From Hippopus hippopus (taxonomy: Eukaryota > Mollusca > Bivalvia > Cardiida > Cardiidae), in the NCBI GenBank assembly GCA_946811185.2, contig OX328104.1:46732505-46796504 (forward strand): 64,000 nucleotides of DNA. Reading direction: 5' to 3'. The stretch's first letter is position 1. Every line of letters starts with the position of its first letter. Position numbers and translations under genes: made by a program. The notes beneath the pieces are model-generated. The model saw only the letters and a list, made by a program, of their open reading frames with translations, had not been told where the DNA came from and did no database searches. This document shows, piece after piece, positions 43,194 through 55,600 of the stretch.

Positions 43194-43530
43194 CACAGGA
43201 ATTTGACATTCTATAATGAAAATATATGATTAAATATGAAAAAAATACCACCCTATATATAAAGAAACACAAGGAATGCAACGCCTCGATTACCAGCGAC
43301 AACACAAACATGCCTTACCCACCCAAAATCACCAACGAAACGAAGAGTGATCACAATTTCCTTTACCCTAGTAACAGATAACACCAAAATGTACCTGTGA
43401 CATTCGGCGATCCTTAAGTAGACACCTTTTCTGCGGAGATATCCGTCATTTTTTACAGCTTTTTTGACAAGTACAATCCTTCAAGGAGGCCATTCGCTGA
43501 CGTCACTACATTAGGCCTGCAGTAAATGCT
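43194..43530 (+). repeat. Left arm of a long inverted duplication upstream of MEK
   Basis: About 337 bp, from cacaggaatttgac to about gcagtaaat, recurs in reverse complement at 44492-44643 plus 46677-46856 with only scattered differences. It lies 300-630 bp upstream of the MEK start codon, so it may hold the MEK promoter or 5' UTR. It includes TATATATAAAG at about 43251 and a full CRE palindrome at 43500-43507. Confidence 0.85.
43500..43507. promoter_or_regulatory. CRE/ATF palindrome TGACGTCA
   Basis: Perfect 8 bp CREB/ATF consensus, 600 bp upstream of the MEK start codon and repeated in the inverted copy at 44517-44524. Eight-base sites also occur by chance, so a role is only a suggestion. 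Confidence 0.3.
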
Positions 43531-44041
43531 GTGGCTGATTTCACGATAAAACTATAGTGTATAATGCAGTGCATGTGCTTTTACCTTGGTTTCCATGAAC
43601 TCGACTCTAGAGTCACAACATAATGAAACAAGGCCTATTTTGCATATTGGAATAATTAGTATAACTTTGCGTAATGGTTTTCTTAAATCAAGGGCTATTT
43701 ATTTACCCTGTCATTGTTTATACAACAAATTTCACACTAACAGGTTGTTGTTCACACCTGTCTCGCCTATAATAGATTTACGTTATACAATGTTTGGTTG
43801 AATTCCGGCCGTTCGATCATGAATATGTTCATTGATTCGATCCCCGTGAGAGTTTTTATTGATTCAGATCCCTAGATTCTGCATTAGTAAACATTTTCTA
43901 GAGATTCCTTTTTCCCAAGTTTTGCAACCTACATCACACTTTTTTCTGACCTTTTAAATTTTCGTAAAGCACAAACCTTACACTCTCAAATCGTAGTAAA
44001 GTTTGTGCAGCACTAAACGAACACCTTAAAGGTAGGCGGAG
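43531..44041. other. Spacer between the inverted arms, no gene recognised
   Basis: Unique-looking sequence between the arms. The rest of the spacer (to 44491) carries one MITE at 44042-44264. Confidence 0.4.
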
Positions 44042-44264
44042 CTTAAGTCTTTATCAAACAAGAAAATTTTAGACTAAACCAAATTGAAAATATTTGCAGA
44101 CGACAAATTCATCAAATGACGGATTATGTCAGTGATAGAACAGAAAAGACTTTGGGAAAAGCATAAAATGCTGGTAACCATCGGTTTATTTTCTTTTCCC
44201 ACTATGTTTTCAAAAGGCTTCTTCCTCATGGTCGTGAAAACCAGGGATTGTTTGTTAAAGGGTT
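44042..44264 (-). mobile_element. MITE copy in the spacer of the inverted duplication
   Basis: cttaagtctttatcaaacaag to gtttgttaaagggttg; one core arm altered. Confidence 0.8.
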
Positions 44265-44491
44265 GATATTTTCATTTCCGTGCTTCACGAAAAATGACCA
44301 GTCGAATAAGGCTAATGTCAACAGTTACGTCCCCTGATGGGTTTTTCCCTATTCACATAAGTGAAATATCTTTTCTTTAAAAAAGAACACTGACAAATAT
44401 TTTTGCTAGTTACGTCTAGAAAAATATTTAGTATCATGCGATGTACATAAATATATTTTAAAACGAAAATAATAATGAAAACGAAAGTAAT

Positions 44492-44643
44492 ATTTTCTGC
44501 GGGCCTTACAAAATAGTGACGTCAGCGAATGGCCTCCTCGATGGTTTGTAATTGTCAACAAAGCTGTAAAAAATGACGGATATCTCCGCAGAAAAGGTGT
44601 CTACTTAAGGATCGCCGAATGTCACAGGTACATTTTGGTGTTA
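44492..44643 (-). repeat. Right arm of the inverted duplication, first part
   Basis: Reverse complement of about 43378-43530, including the CRE palindrome at 44517-44524 and the block ggatatctccgcagaaaagg. It stops at ggtgttat, where the matching left arm continues into ctgttactagg. The rest of the arm resumes at 46677. Confidence 0.85.
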
Positions 44644-46676
44644 TTGGAAGCCGCTCGAAAGCGGCTTCCAGTAGGAATGTACCTAAACTATTTACCATGT
44701 AGATGATCAGTAATTATTCGATAAGTCATAATTTTTGTAAAATTTCTAATAATGTTGTGTTGTTGTAACAGAATTGATCCACATGACTCTTTCTTAAGTA
44801 TTCCAACAGACCTACATGAAATCCAAACCTGATTTTCTTGCAATATATAGTTCATTCCCAAATAACAATAAAAAATACAGAAAGATAAACATCCTTTAAT
44901 TGGCTAGTCCCCCGGAGTTTTCAAACATATAGGATTCCGTCTATTTTCCCAAACGAAGTTGTTATGCTTTCCGTTTATCACAAGCTTTCCCATCTCTCAA
45001 TGGTTTTCGCGTTTGTCTACTTTTTTACAAAACAAAATAATGATGATTATGATGTAGAGAGCATCTTAGAATATGATAATCAGAAGCAATTTTATGCACA
45101 AGTTTTTCGTCCAATTTTAATTTGTAAAGGATAAAACGGCGGTTAACCTTTGATCAAGGTATAGACTGGTTACCTCCCTACACAAGAGGCGTCTACATCA
45201 GCTATTTATAGAATACTTGCGAAAAGATAACCCTTTTTCTTCCCTTCGTCGACACTTTAGCCGAATGGATTTTTGTTACACGGAATATCTACCTTATGAG
45301 ACCTGTAAAATTTAGCATTTACTGTGTTGTGTGTCGAAGCTGTTATGATCAGACTGTACGTGCTGTACGGTATGGTCCTGATCTACAGAACCCTTGAAAC
45401 AAGGCCTGCTTGAATCATGACGTTTGGATCGTGATGTACATTGACTACAGTAATTATCATGGTGGTGCCTGGTGCTCTAAGGGTGGAAGCTGCTCGAAAA
45501 TGACGGAAATAGATGAAGATCAGACAGCACATAGCCCGTGTAATATTTTTTTAATATTCTATAAGATATTTTGTAAACATAAAAGAAAATCTTGTTTGTT
45601 TTCCTTACTCAGTGTATTTATTTCGTTGTGTAGTCAAAGGGTTAAATTTATTACAGAACCTATTACTGTGAATATACAACTTTTTACGTCGCTGCTGGTC
45701 AAAGGTTTAGAATAGCTCTTGAAATTTACATTAGAAGTTTTACACTAGGTATGTACAAGGCCTATGCAGAAAATGGTTCAAACTACTGTTTATTAAACGA
45801 AATATGTATAGTAATAGTTATTATGTTGTGGTTGAATAGATCCAGATCTTTAAAGACTTAAAAAATGTTGGGTTTTTGTGTGTGTGTGTGTGGCTGCCAT
45901 TTTAGGAATAAAAGAAACGTGGTTTGTGCCAACTGTGCAGGCTATGATCAGAATAATTTTGGAGATGCCATGCAAAAGTTTTTGTTTCTAGAGTAGAAAT
46001 GTAAAGATTCACTGTGTTACAAGCATGCTAAGATACTTTTAACAAGCAAGAAGATCATCTTTTAGAAAAAAGTTGTTGAATATTTTCTTTTTTTTTTTCT
46101 TTTTCTTTTTCCTTTTTTGTTGAAAAAAAAAAAAAGAAACACAAAGAAGAGATCACTGATAAAAATTGTAAATACATGTAAACATCATATGTGAATAACG
46201 ATCTTAATATCACTTTGAATAACTGGTAACTTAAATAATTCTGTAGTATTGCCTTTAATGCCGCTATATAGGTTTCCTTTCTAAAATCATTAAATAAATG
46301 GAAAATGCTGTATTTGAATGCGCAATTTCTCCATTTTCAAATTTCGAGTAGAAATTTAAAAATTCCGATGCTTTTACGTGTTTTTTTTTTTTTCCCCAAA
46401 TAAACATCACTTTATAATAATAATATGATAACAAGATTATTTAAGATTCCTCTCTAAACTTCTTTTTTTTTTAAGAATTAGAATACATATACATATTATT
46501 TTCTGTTTCTTTTTTCCTTGCATTTTAGTACCATGTCATGATTTTCCGCTGGCGGGGTGTGGGGGTAAAAACATACAAAAAATGTAATCACAATTTCTCA
46601 AGAGAGTCAATATTTCTGAAATTGTCCACCAAAAGATTGCGGCTTCTATGATGCTATGCATCATAAATTTGTCTTG
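44644..46676. mobile_element. 2.03 kb insertion splitting the right arm; unclassified
   Basis: Defined by comparison with the intact left arm: ggtgttat|ctgttac is contiguous there and separated by 2033 bp here. The left end begins with a perfect hairpin, GGAAGCCGCT-cgaa-AGCGGCTTCC, at 44646-44669. The right end is gtcttg. There are no terminal inverted repeats and at most 1 bp of target duplication. Inside are a (gt)n tract at 45872-45893, poly-T/poly-A tracts near 46085-46135 and 46380, and no convincing gene. The terminal hairpin and lack of target duplication recall Helitron-like elements, but the CTRR end is absent. A deletion from the left arm would give the same alignment. Confidence 0.6.
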
Positions 46677-46856
46677 TCTGTTACTAGGGTAAAGGAAATT
46701 GTGATCACTCTTCATTTCGTTGGTGATTTTGGGTGGGTATGGCATGTTTGTGTTGTCGCTGGTAATCGAGGCGTTCCTTGTGTTTCTTTATATATAGGGT
46801 GGTATTTTTTTCATATTTAATCATATATTTTCATTATAGAATGTCAAATTCCTGTG
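46677..46856 (-). repeat. Right arm of the inverted duplication, second part
   Basis: Reverse complement of 43194-43377, including gggtggtatttttttcat and the tgatcacaatttcc block. One 4-5 bp deletion (ggaatgcaacgcc against ggaacgcc) and a few substitutions separate the arms. Confidence 0.85.
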
Positions 46857-46924
46857 TTTTGATGAATGTAAACTTCTGTTTTGTGCAATGCCACTCATCT
46901 TTTCCAAAAGCCTCCATTCTTAAG

Positions 46925-47110
46925 GTCGTTAACCTTTAGGCTGCTAAGCAAGACTCACTGATCTTTTGCTGACCAGCATAGGTCAAGATCAGATTGCACA
47001 GAACATGCAGTCTGATCTTGAATCTACACTGCCCCATAAGGAGATATTTTTTCTCCAAAAATACCTTTCAAACAGCAACATTTTGGTTTTTACTATTGGC
47101 TTGGAAAGTT
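46925..47110. repeat. Family C repeat with GATCAGACTGCACA-type palindrome
   Basis: gatcagattgcacagaac and atgcagtctgatc form a short stem. Other members: about 4132-4195, 9360-9410, 15305-15365, 48905-48950, 50805-50865, 53445-53480 and 61155-61225. Confidence 0.65.
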
Positions 47111-47828
47111 TCATTGTTTTTATTTAGCAGGATAAGAGTTAAATAAGGGTTGTTCAGTGAAAAGTTGATACAATTGTCTGACAAGGAGCAATAATTGTTG
47201 CTTATAAGAAGCAGTTGCTTCTTCTCTCACCAAGGTTTTTTTTTTTATACAACAAGTTGTTTCTTTCATTTCCTTCATATATTGCGTGTCTGTTTCATAC
47301 TTCATGTTGGTAGGCCTAACATTAGCCATTACAGTCATGGTTTTAAATGCCTATGAGGGAAATTGGAAGACCCAAGTGAGTCCTTCTGTATCTGAAGCTA
47401 TTTTCATTGTTGTTTTCTAAGTAGATAAACATGCTTGCATACATATTATATAACTGAATGCTATTTTAGCCAAGTAATTTTGACTGTACATTTGCATTAT
47501 GAAGTATAAAATATTTCAGTCTAATTTTTCAGCCCAATGTTAAATTCTAGACAGCTTTTCGTACGTAACTTCAAAGAATTTGTTGTTATATACATCATAT
47601 ACATGTAATCTTGAAGCAATATAAATAATACACCATTTACATACTTCCTATTAGTTTCAAATTTAAACTATGACTCTTGCAACTGGCCCTTTTCCAAATG
47701 ACAAATTTTAGACTCTTCCAACCTGCAATGTTTTCAAAAATATGATAAAATAGAACACCATTAAAAGTAATTTTGAAATGTATTCTTCTGTTGATACAAG
47801 GATATGTTAAAGTACATTTTTTTTTTTT
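47111..47828. other. No recognised content
   Basis: AT-rich sequence without a supported gene; an R-arm scrap (caaatgacaaattttagactc) at about 47695. Confidence 0.4.
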
Positions 47829-48041
47829 AAACCCTTTACCAGAAAGTCTTGGGTTTTAGTAACCCTTATGAAGAAGTCTTTTGAAAGCATTGTAGAAGGA
47901 GAAAATAGTGATAACCATTTCCATCAATGTTTTCTACCCTGTGAGAGCACCTTTTTCCTTTGTGTCAGTTTTGATTCTGTTGTCTGCAGATGCTTCTAAA
48001 TTTGAAGACTCTCAGATTTGTCATTTGGAAAAGGGTAAAAG
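47829..48041 (+). mobile_element. MITE copy, core reduced
   Basis: aaaccctttaccagaaagtc to catttggaaaagggtaa. Confidence 0.75.
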
Positions 48042-49020
48042 GTTTAAGGATAGTCATTCAGTTGTCTATTCCTAAATGTGATTAACATATTCCGATGGCA
48101 GAGAGTGACATGGTTTCAGTTTAGACAATTGCATATATACAGTACTTTCTGTTGATGCTGGTCTTGCTGCAAAGGCAAACTCATGCAACACTAATCAAGT
48201 TTGTCTGAAAACTTATCAAATCAAATCGTTTATATGGAGACAAAGATAGTATGAAATGAAAACCAACAAATAGATCAGTATTCATGTACCTATATTCAAA
48301 ACATGGATGTGAAAAAATAGAAAACATAAAAATGTACCATATTATAATGCAGATTAGTTGTGGTTAGCAAAAGAACTTAACACCAATAACAAAAGTTACA
48401 TCCAAAAAGATACACTCTGATTCATTTCAGTTTTAAAAAAAAATAATCATGAAAAGTTACTGCTTTACCAACAATATGTATCAGCTGTACATATTTATAT
48501 GTTATGTAACTGCAGTTCACAACTTTGGAAAACAATATGAGAAAAATTGCAATTGCTTGGGACAAAAAATGCTTATTCACCCTCAATGTTTTGCATGCAA
48601 TTAAAAAGAAATTAGTTCCATCCTCTTGAAATGTTTGAATTTTGCAGAATTACTAATGACTACCAAATAAAAACTTCTACACAAATGGGGTTAAATTCTT
48701 AACTGGCACTAAGCCACTGCAATTAAACTGTCATAAAAATTTTTGTTCTGTTTCATTTCAGCATTAAGCCACTGTTCACCAATCAACTTTATTAGAGCAA
48801 ATCAAAATCTTTGGATTTTGTAACTATACTTCAATAGTTGATGGCAAAAAGTTCTTCATCCTAACTTCTCATATGCCAAAGACTTGTGCTTTTGTAGAAG
48901 AATAGACAAATGATCAGATTGTGCAGCATATACAGTCTGATAATTAATCCACACTATCCTGATATTTGGGTCAAAACAGTCTGGAAATTGCTACAACTGA
49001 GTGATCTCTACTAACAGAAA
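48042..49020. other. No recognised content
   Basis: AT-rich; searched on the minus strand for the missing cytoplasmic-tail exon of the adhesion GPCR without success. One family C trace near 48905. Confidence 0.4.
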
Positions 49021-49024
49021 AGGT

Positions 49025-49255
49025 TTACCCCTTTATCATAACAATCCCATGTTTTCACAACTCTACTGGTGAAAGCTTTTGAAAACTTTGTGGGAAAAGG
49101 AGAAAATACTGGTAAGCAACATTTCCTCCTTTTCCCACAAGGTTGTCTACCCTGTAAAGAACAATTCCCATCATTTGAGACACATTTAATGTGTTGTATG
49201 CTAATGGTTTGAATTTGTTCATGTGTAAAATATTGTTATTTGGTATGGATTTAAG
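49025..49255 (+). mobile_element. MITE copy
   Basis: ttacccctttatcataacaatcc to atttggtatggatttaa. Confidence 0.8.
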
Positions 49256-49384
49256 AGGTAAGAAACACAATTGTCCAATTGCCTGGAAGTTTCTTTACAG
49301 ATGATCTTCATGTGACCTTGAACTCTGTGATGAATGTGCCTGAAGTAAGAAAAATACAAAGTTGTTATCAAGGGTCACAATACA

Positions 49385-49655
49385 TGAATCATGCTCTGGC
49401 AAAAGGGGGCTTAATGCATCTCCGTGATGTGTGATACCAAGCATGTTATCAGATAATCATGGATCCATAAAATCCATTATGTCTCTCACAATCAACCCAA
49501 TCTGGAGCTAAAATGGTCCTTTGACATGCAGAAAATTTACAAATAGCAAAAAGTTTCAATCCATGTCAGCCTGCGCAGTCCAAGCAGGCTGACATGGGTT
49601 GATACTTTTTGCAGATGTATTAAGCCCTCTTTTCACAGAGCATGGCTCAAATCTT
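49385..49655 (+). repeat. Family E repeat, intact copy
   Basis: gaatcatgctctggcaaaag to tcacagagcatggctc, with the stem catgtcagcctgcgcag/tccaagcaggctgacatg and an unoccupied TTAA (gcagatgtattaagcc). It is the empty-site reference for the MITE at 40343. Confidence 0.85.
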
Positions 49656-49976
49656 TTATTGTGCATCACCTTTGGAACAGGAAAATGGAAAATGTGAATA
49701 AAAGCAACAGGCAAACAGCTGCCTCTCTTCCAATGTTTACAAATAGTTATCTCAGATATTAACTATCTCTTCCACTCATTACCTCCTGAAAAAAATTAGA
49801 GAGAACTTTGAAAAAGTCCTTGAAAAATAAACAAGTTTCTGTTTTAGTAAAAATTCTGAGTGAAAAAAGGGGCATAACTGTGTCAAAAATGTTAAGTTTT
49901 ACAGGATGACAGATTTTTAGACTTATCCTTCCTGACATCATTTACAGACAACAAATCAGACATGGCACAAATGGCT

Positions 49977-50233
49977 TGCAACACGCGAAAAGGGGCATTC
50001 GGACATTTGCGTAAAGTGTTGTCTCGGATCAGCCTGCGCAGTCTGCGCAGGCTAATCCGAAATGACACTTTCTGTTTTTATGTAATTTTCTGTTTTGCCC
50101 AAGTCTACTGAAAAACAAAATCTAATGTAGATGTAAAGTGCCGTCTCGGATTAGCCTGTGCAGACTGCGCAGGCTGATCCGAGACGACACTTTACGCAAA
50201 TATCCTAATGCCCCTTTTTGCGTGTTGCAAGCC
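49977..50233. mobile_element. Family D foldback element, arms about 80 bp
   Basis: ggcttgcaacacgcgaaaag at the left pairs with cttttt-gcgtgttgcaagcc at the right. Within each arm sits a second palindrome, cctgcgcag/ctgcgcagg. Flanking AAAT on both sides may be the target duplication. A hairpin within a hairpin; non-coding. Confidence 0.8.
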
Positions 50234-50249
50234 AAATGATGGGGCTGAA

Positions 50250-50480
50250 GTTTGTTTTAGTAAAAATTCTAGGTTTAAAAAAAAGGGGGGGCATTACTGT
50301 GCCAAACATGTTTTGACTTTAGTGGCTCTTCTGGTTTATGTTTCTTTTTTTGTAAGTAAACATCTGGCCCAAGTTTGAAGTAAATGTGTTCAGTAATAAC
50401 AGAGATATTAGAAAATGTAGAAATTCTTTGTACAATCACAGTGATGCAGATGATAGGTCTGTGATAATATCTCTTAAACA
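50250..50480 (+). repeat. Family B repeat, diverged
   Basis: gtaaaaattctaggtttaaa to aataacagagatattag; 5' part missing. Confidence 0.65.
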
Positions 50481-51064
50481 AGAGCTTTGCAGAGTGGCAC
50501 ATATACGCCCGAAGAGGCTTGTCAGTGAAATGGGTTAAAATCAAGAACGCCTAAAAAGATCCAAATTTTAAGAGTCACATGCACAACTACACATCATAGA
50601 GATTAATTGTGGTAAGTTTGAACTTATTCCAATGGAAACTGTAGGAAGAGTTGCGCACACAAAAAATTGCTAACAGATGGACGGACGACCAGGGCCATAA
50701 CATAATACAACCCTTCAGGTGTATAAAAAAGCTGAGCTTAAAATGTGTTTGTGAGTGGAAACATATTAACCACTAAAGCACCTTTTACAATTATATCTGT
50801 GTGTAGATGAAGATCAGACTGCACAAAATGTGTAGTCTGATCTTTGTTTTACACTGTCTGCTTTATTGAGACATTCTGGTCAAGACAACACTGAAACTAC
50901 AGTTACGAGAATTTTGGAATGAAAGTGTCCATTAGCTTTATTTGATGCTCTGAGGGTTAACAAACAAGTATTCACCAGTATATCAGATTGTCCTGTTGAG
51001 AGTTTTGATGAATTATATAAGTATCCATGTTTTTTCCTTGACATTGCAATCCTGACCTGAAAAA

Positions 51065-51535
51065 AAGAACAAGAACATGGCATGCAGATGCCAACACTCA
51101 GCTGCAGTTGTTTGATTTGAGTGAAAATTTCAAGTTGAAAAAGGGGCATAAAGGTGTCAAAATGTTTTGATAGTTAGTTGCACATGTTGTATAGGTTCCC
51201 TGTTTGAAAGTTAACAAACTGTCTGAGTTTGAAGAAAATATCTTCAGTAATAACATAGTTTATTGAAAATGTCAAAGTTTTTGAGAATTCTAAGTAAATT
51301 AAAGGGGGCATAACTGTGTCAAAGATACTTTGATAGTTAAACCTGCCCCTGTTGTAATGGTTCCCCTTTTAATAGTTAACAACTTGTCCCAGTTTAAATG
51401 AATAATTTCAGTAATAACAGAGACATTGTAAAATGTCAAACTCTTTGCATGGCAATGACAAGGACTCAGACGACTACAGGGCTATGGCAATACTTCGATG
51501 TTTTCTTTGAAAACAGCCAAGCTAAAAGTCAATAA
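51065..51535 (+). repeat. Family B repeat, overlapping double copy
   Basis: The block cataactgtgtcaaa...taataacagagac occurs twice, at about 51145-51270 and 51310-51430. Confidence 0.75.
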
Positions 51536-52070
51536 CATCACTCACAGAGCACTTGTACCAAGGGTCTAAATATAGCTATAAGGATAATTCTAGATGCTGT
51601 ATCGGAAGCCCATGATTTGTCCAATCAGAGTCATCACCATAACAAGCGAAAAAGCTTACACAAAATTCAAATGGACCAAGTTGTATGAACTTTTCTGACT
51701 TTTCAGTGTTCAGAGTCGAAAAAAAATGGGACCATTTGGTAAAGCACTGGCAAATTTTTAAGTTTGCATTCTGATGCAAATTATGATGGAGGATATGACT
51801 GGAGGACTTGGAGAGGGAGATATGAGGAAAGAAGGATGGGGGTAATACAATACCCACATACATGTAGTTTGATTCGACTACTCAAAGATTTTGTCATCTG
51901 GAAAAGAATTAAAGGCCCAGTAGCAATGAAATGTAAACAATTCTGTGTATGAAATACAGATAAAGTTTATTCATACCATTTAAAAGTATGGTACAGTAAT
52001 TATTTTAAGTCTGATGATCTATTAAAGTACAGCAGATCAAAGTCACACTCACTGGAAGAACAATGAATAT

Positions 52071-52280
52071 TTAACCCTTTACCACACAATGCCAACTTTA
52101 AACGACCCTGACATAAAAGGCTTTTGAAAAATAGTGGGAAAAGGAGAAAATGCTAGCAACCAGCATTTTCTTCTTTTCCCACATGTTTTCTATCCTATCC
52201 AAGACAAAATTATCTAACCATATGAGCAATAGTTAATTTGCCATCTGCAAATAGTTCCAATTTGGAACAGTCTAAAGGTT
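52071..52280 (+). mobile_element. MITE copy, R terminus replaced by a SINE
   Basis: TTAACCCTTTACCACACAATG to ggaacagtctaaaggttt, where the SINE tail begins. Confidence 0.85.
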
Positions 52281-52281
52281 T

Positions 52282-52585
52282 CGATTGATTGAATGGTGTT
52301 TAATGCCGTTTTCAACATCATTTCAGTTAAGTTGTGGTGGCCAGTGCACCTATCCATGCTTTCCTTGAGTTTCTTCTACCACTACTCCGCACAATGTTCT
52401 TTCCAAGCCACTGGCTGCCTTCCCACATAACCATCATTGAAACAATGGTCAGCAGTGGGAGAGGAATTAATCTTGTCTCAATGACTATCATCAATTCCCG
52501 GAAAGAATTTGGCCAAGCCAGGGATTGAACTAGCGACCTCCTGTTCTCAAGTCCTTGCGCTACCGGCTGGGCTACATAGACGCGG
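52282..52585 (-). mobile_element. tRNA-derived SINE
   Basis: Tail at left (gattgattgaatggtgttta), body with gccagtgcacctatccatgc, head at right (B box gggattgaactagc, A box region accggctgggctac). Same family as 3673-3975 and 21196-21480. Ends close to the adhesion GPCR microexon. Confidence 0.8.
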
Positions 52586-52608
52586 CAGTAAAAACTATTT
52601 CTACTCAC

Positions 52609-52650
52609 TTGCGGATTCCAGATACAATGAAACAGCATAATAACAAAACC
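52609..52650 (-). CDS. Adhesion GPCR 42 bp microexon, end of TM7
   Basis: GFVIMLFHCIWNPQ in phase 0 between tttacag and gtgagt. It completes TM7 at the position where SLxGFxIFxFHC is conserved. A SINE ends 20-30 bp downstream. Confidence 0.88.
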
Positions 52651-55600
52651 CTGTAAAATAAAGTAAAGCATGTAATTGAGATCGATGTTAAGAAGCCCCT
52701 TGTATTTCCCTTTCAGAATGAAAATCTTAATACTAATTGGCCTTCAGAGAACTACATTGTAGGCTCAATTTTGGCTACTTTTGCAGATCCTATAGATCAC
52801 AATTAGACTGCAAAGAAGATGTAATACATTGTAGTATCTTTCCAGTACAAGTAGCTTAACCCTTTACCACACAACAAAATTTAAGACCAGTCTGAATTGA
52901 AAGCATTTGCAGATGACAGTTTCAATGTGGCTCATATCAAATGGTTTTTCTTTGATAGGGTAGAAAACATTGTGGGAAAAGGAGAAAATGCTGGTTACCA
53001 GCATTTTCTTCTTTTCCCACAATGTTTTCAAAAGGCTTCTTTACCAGGGTCGTCAAAAGTCGTCATTGTGTGGTAAAGGGTTAACCCTATACCAAACAAC
53101 CCTGAGGAAAAGGGCTTTGGAAAGGAAAATGCTAGTAACTAGCTTTTTCTCTTTTCTCCACAATGTTTTCTACCCTTTTGGACAAATCCAATAATCTAAT
53201 ATGTATTTTTTGTCATCTTGAAATGCTTTCAATTTGGAAAAGTCCAGAATTCGGCCATCTTGTAAAGGGTAAACATCTAAGCAAGTTGAATACATTAGAT
53301 AAATATTAAATCTCGATTTAACTCTTCACTTGGTGAATACTTATATTAAAAAGAAATTCTCAACTAACATACCCATTAAAATACAAATCATCATAGTATT
53401 AAAACTCTTTTCGATGGAGAAAATCTCAGAGTATCGGAAAGTGTAGATCCAAGATCATACTGCATGTTCTATACTTATAATCAGCAGAATTTTCTGCTTC
53501 AGAAGTCAGTAGTCTTTACCACATGAAAAAATTGTAGGATTGTCCAAACTGCAAGCATTTCCTGACAACATATCAAATATGCTCAAATCAAAATTTTGTC
53601 TTTGATAGCGTATATAACATTCTGGTAAAAGAAGAAAATGCTGGTAACCAGCATCTTCTCATTTTCCCACAATGTTTTCAAAAGCCATTTTTCTCAGGCA
53701 TGTTTACACACAGGATTGTTAGGTAAAGGGTTAAACTGCATAGAAGTTACCTGCAAACTGTTCATTACTGCAAACACATACTGTAACCATGTCATGCTTT
53801 CATCTATATAGAATGCACCAATGATCCAAGACAAACCCATCAGTGGTAACAGAATAAACAGGGAATGAAAACCAGACCTGCAAGGAATATAAATAATATG
53901 TACATAGTGTTGTTGTGTACCAAAAATATCTATGGAGATTGAAATAATTGATAATTGTTGGGCCTTGGCACGACATATCAATTCTCACAACCAAGTTAGA
54001 TGTTTTTGAAATATGACCACACTATGTACGTATTACATAACATTTGATTTATTGATGTGTATTGTTTGTAACAATGAAAAACAAAAATTTAGCAGTTGTT
54101 GCAGATGATATGGATATGGATTAGATGTAATAATGACATCATGAATGATGCTGACTACGTCATAAACATGAATTTTACCTGCAGAAAATTCATTCATGTT
54201 CCATCAATATCTGTGACATACCATAAATATATATTGCATAGGTGTTATTGCATGGATATTCAGTTTATTGAACGATAAAAAAAAAATTATCTCACAACCA
54301 CCCTTGTTTTCAGTGTAATACAGCCATGACAAATTTTCCTACTGTACACACAATTGAGATGATATGTAAATAGAGGTTATTACATGGCTGATGAGGGCCG
54401 GAGAGTGATAACGGTCCGCCACCTTGATATCTGTCCCAAGGGCTTTAGCCCGAGGGCAGATTGCGAGGTGGTGGGCTGATATCACTCTCCGGCCCTCATC
54501 AGCCGTGTAATAACCTGTTTATTACATTCATTGATCATTTGCTCGATACTTTCGTTTTCTAACATGTTTAAACACTTAAAACAGAGAAATTCTTGTCTTC
54601 ATTCGACAAAACTGTTTTTGGCGGGTAAACATCACGTTCGTGACGTAATCATGCATCATACATCTTCACTATCACAGTTGCATATACAGTATAAGGATGT
54701 TTAAAATAACTAGTTCTTTATCTTTATTCATAGTTAAAAAATATGTCGATATTTTTTTTTCCAAGCCAAATATTCAATTTGGTATGTAACAGATTATAAA
54801 TGAGAAACAGGATAAATAGAAAAGATAGTTGGTGCTTTTGTTTGGGAAACTCAATCAGGCTCAGTTCCTCCGGCTCAACGGATAAAATTCGTAGAACTAC
54901 TAGCCTATAGAGAATACCCCTTGCCCGATAAACTTTCCCAATCCAAGACAACAACAATTTATTTTCTACTTATCATGTCGTTGCTGGTTTTACGATTCAA
55001 TCATTGTCTGTATTTCTGAAGATTTGTCCGCTAGCGATCGACGGACTGATTCAGCCATTTTTTTCAAACTGGATTTTTTGAGAACGTTAGTTTACGAACG
55101 AGTATTCTGTTGCTATAGATTTAGAACAAATGTCTTGTCAACGGGTAGGTTATCAGATATCAGCCCGTTGCCCCACCATATCTGCCCTCACGTGACACTG
55201 ATATTACACCATTTTCAGTAGGAAATGTTACTATTATTTGTAACAGAATGTAATAATGTGATATATGACATCATTTTATACATTAAACAATGTACTAGTT
55301 TTAGGGAAGCGTGTCAGCTTTTAACTATACAAAATTCCCATTTGTATAGTTTTGGATTTTCTGACCAATAGGTTTTGAAATATTCTAACGTGATATAGAG
55401 GATTTGATTGAATGGTGTTTTACGCCGCTTTTAATATTATTTCAGTCGTATCACAGCAACAGCTCACATATTCATGTATTTCCTAGGTTTTACCAGAACT
55501 AGGCTAGAGCTCTGAGGTGTCCTGCCCAAGAACACTCCCATGAAGGGCCCAGAGGATCCAGTGCCACTCAAACCACCAGGTAACAAGTCCAACACTTTAC

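Noticed and set aside
45410..45715. 101-codon plus-strand ORF inside the 2.03 kb insertion
   Set aside because: No recognisable domain, AT-rich composition, no upstream features; not enough to call a gene.
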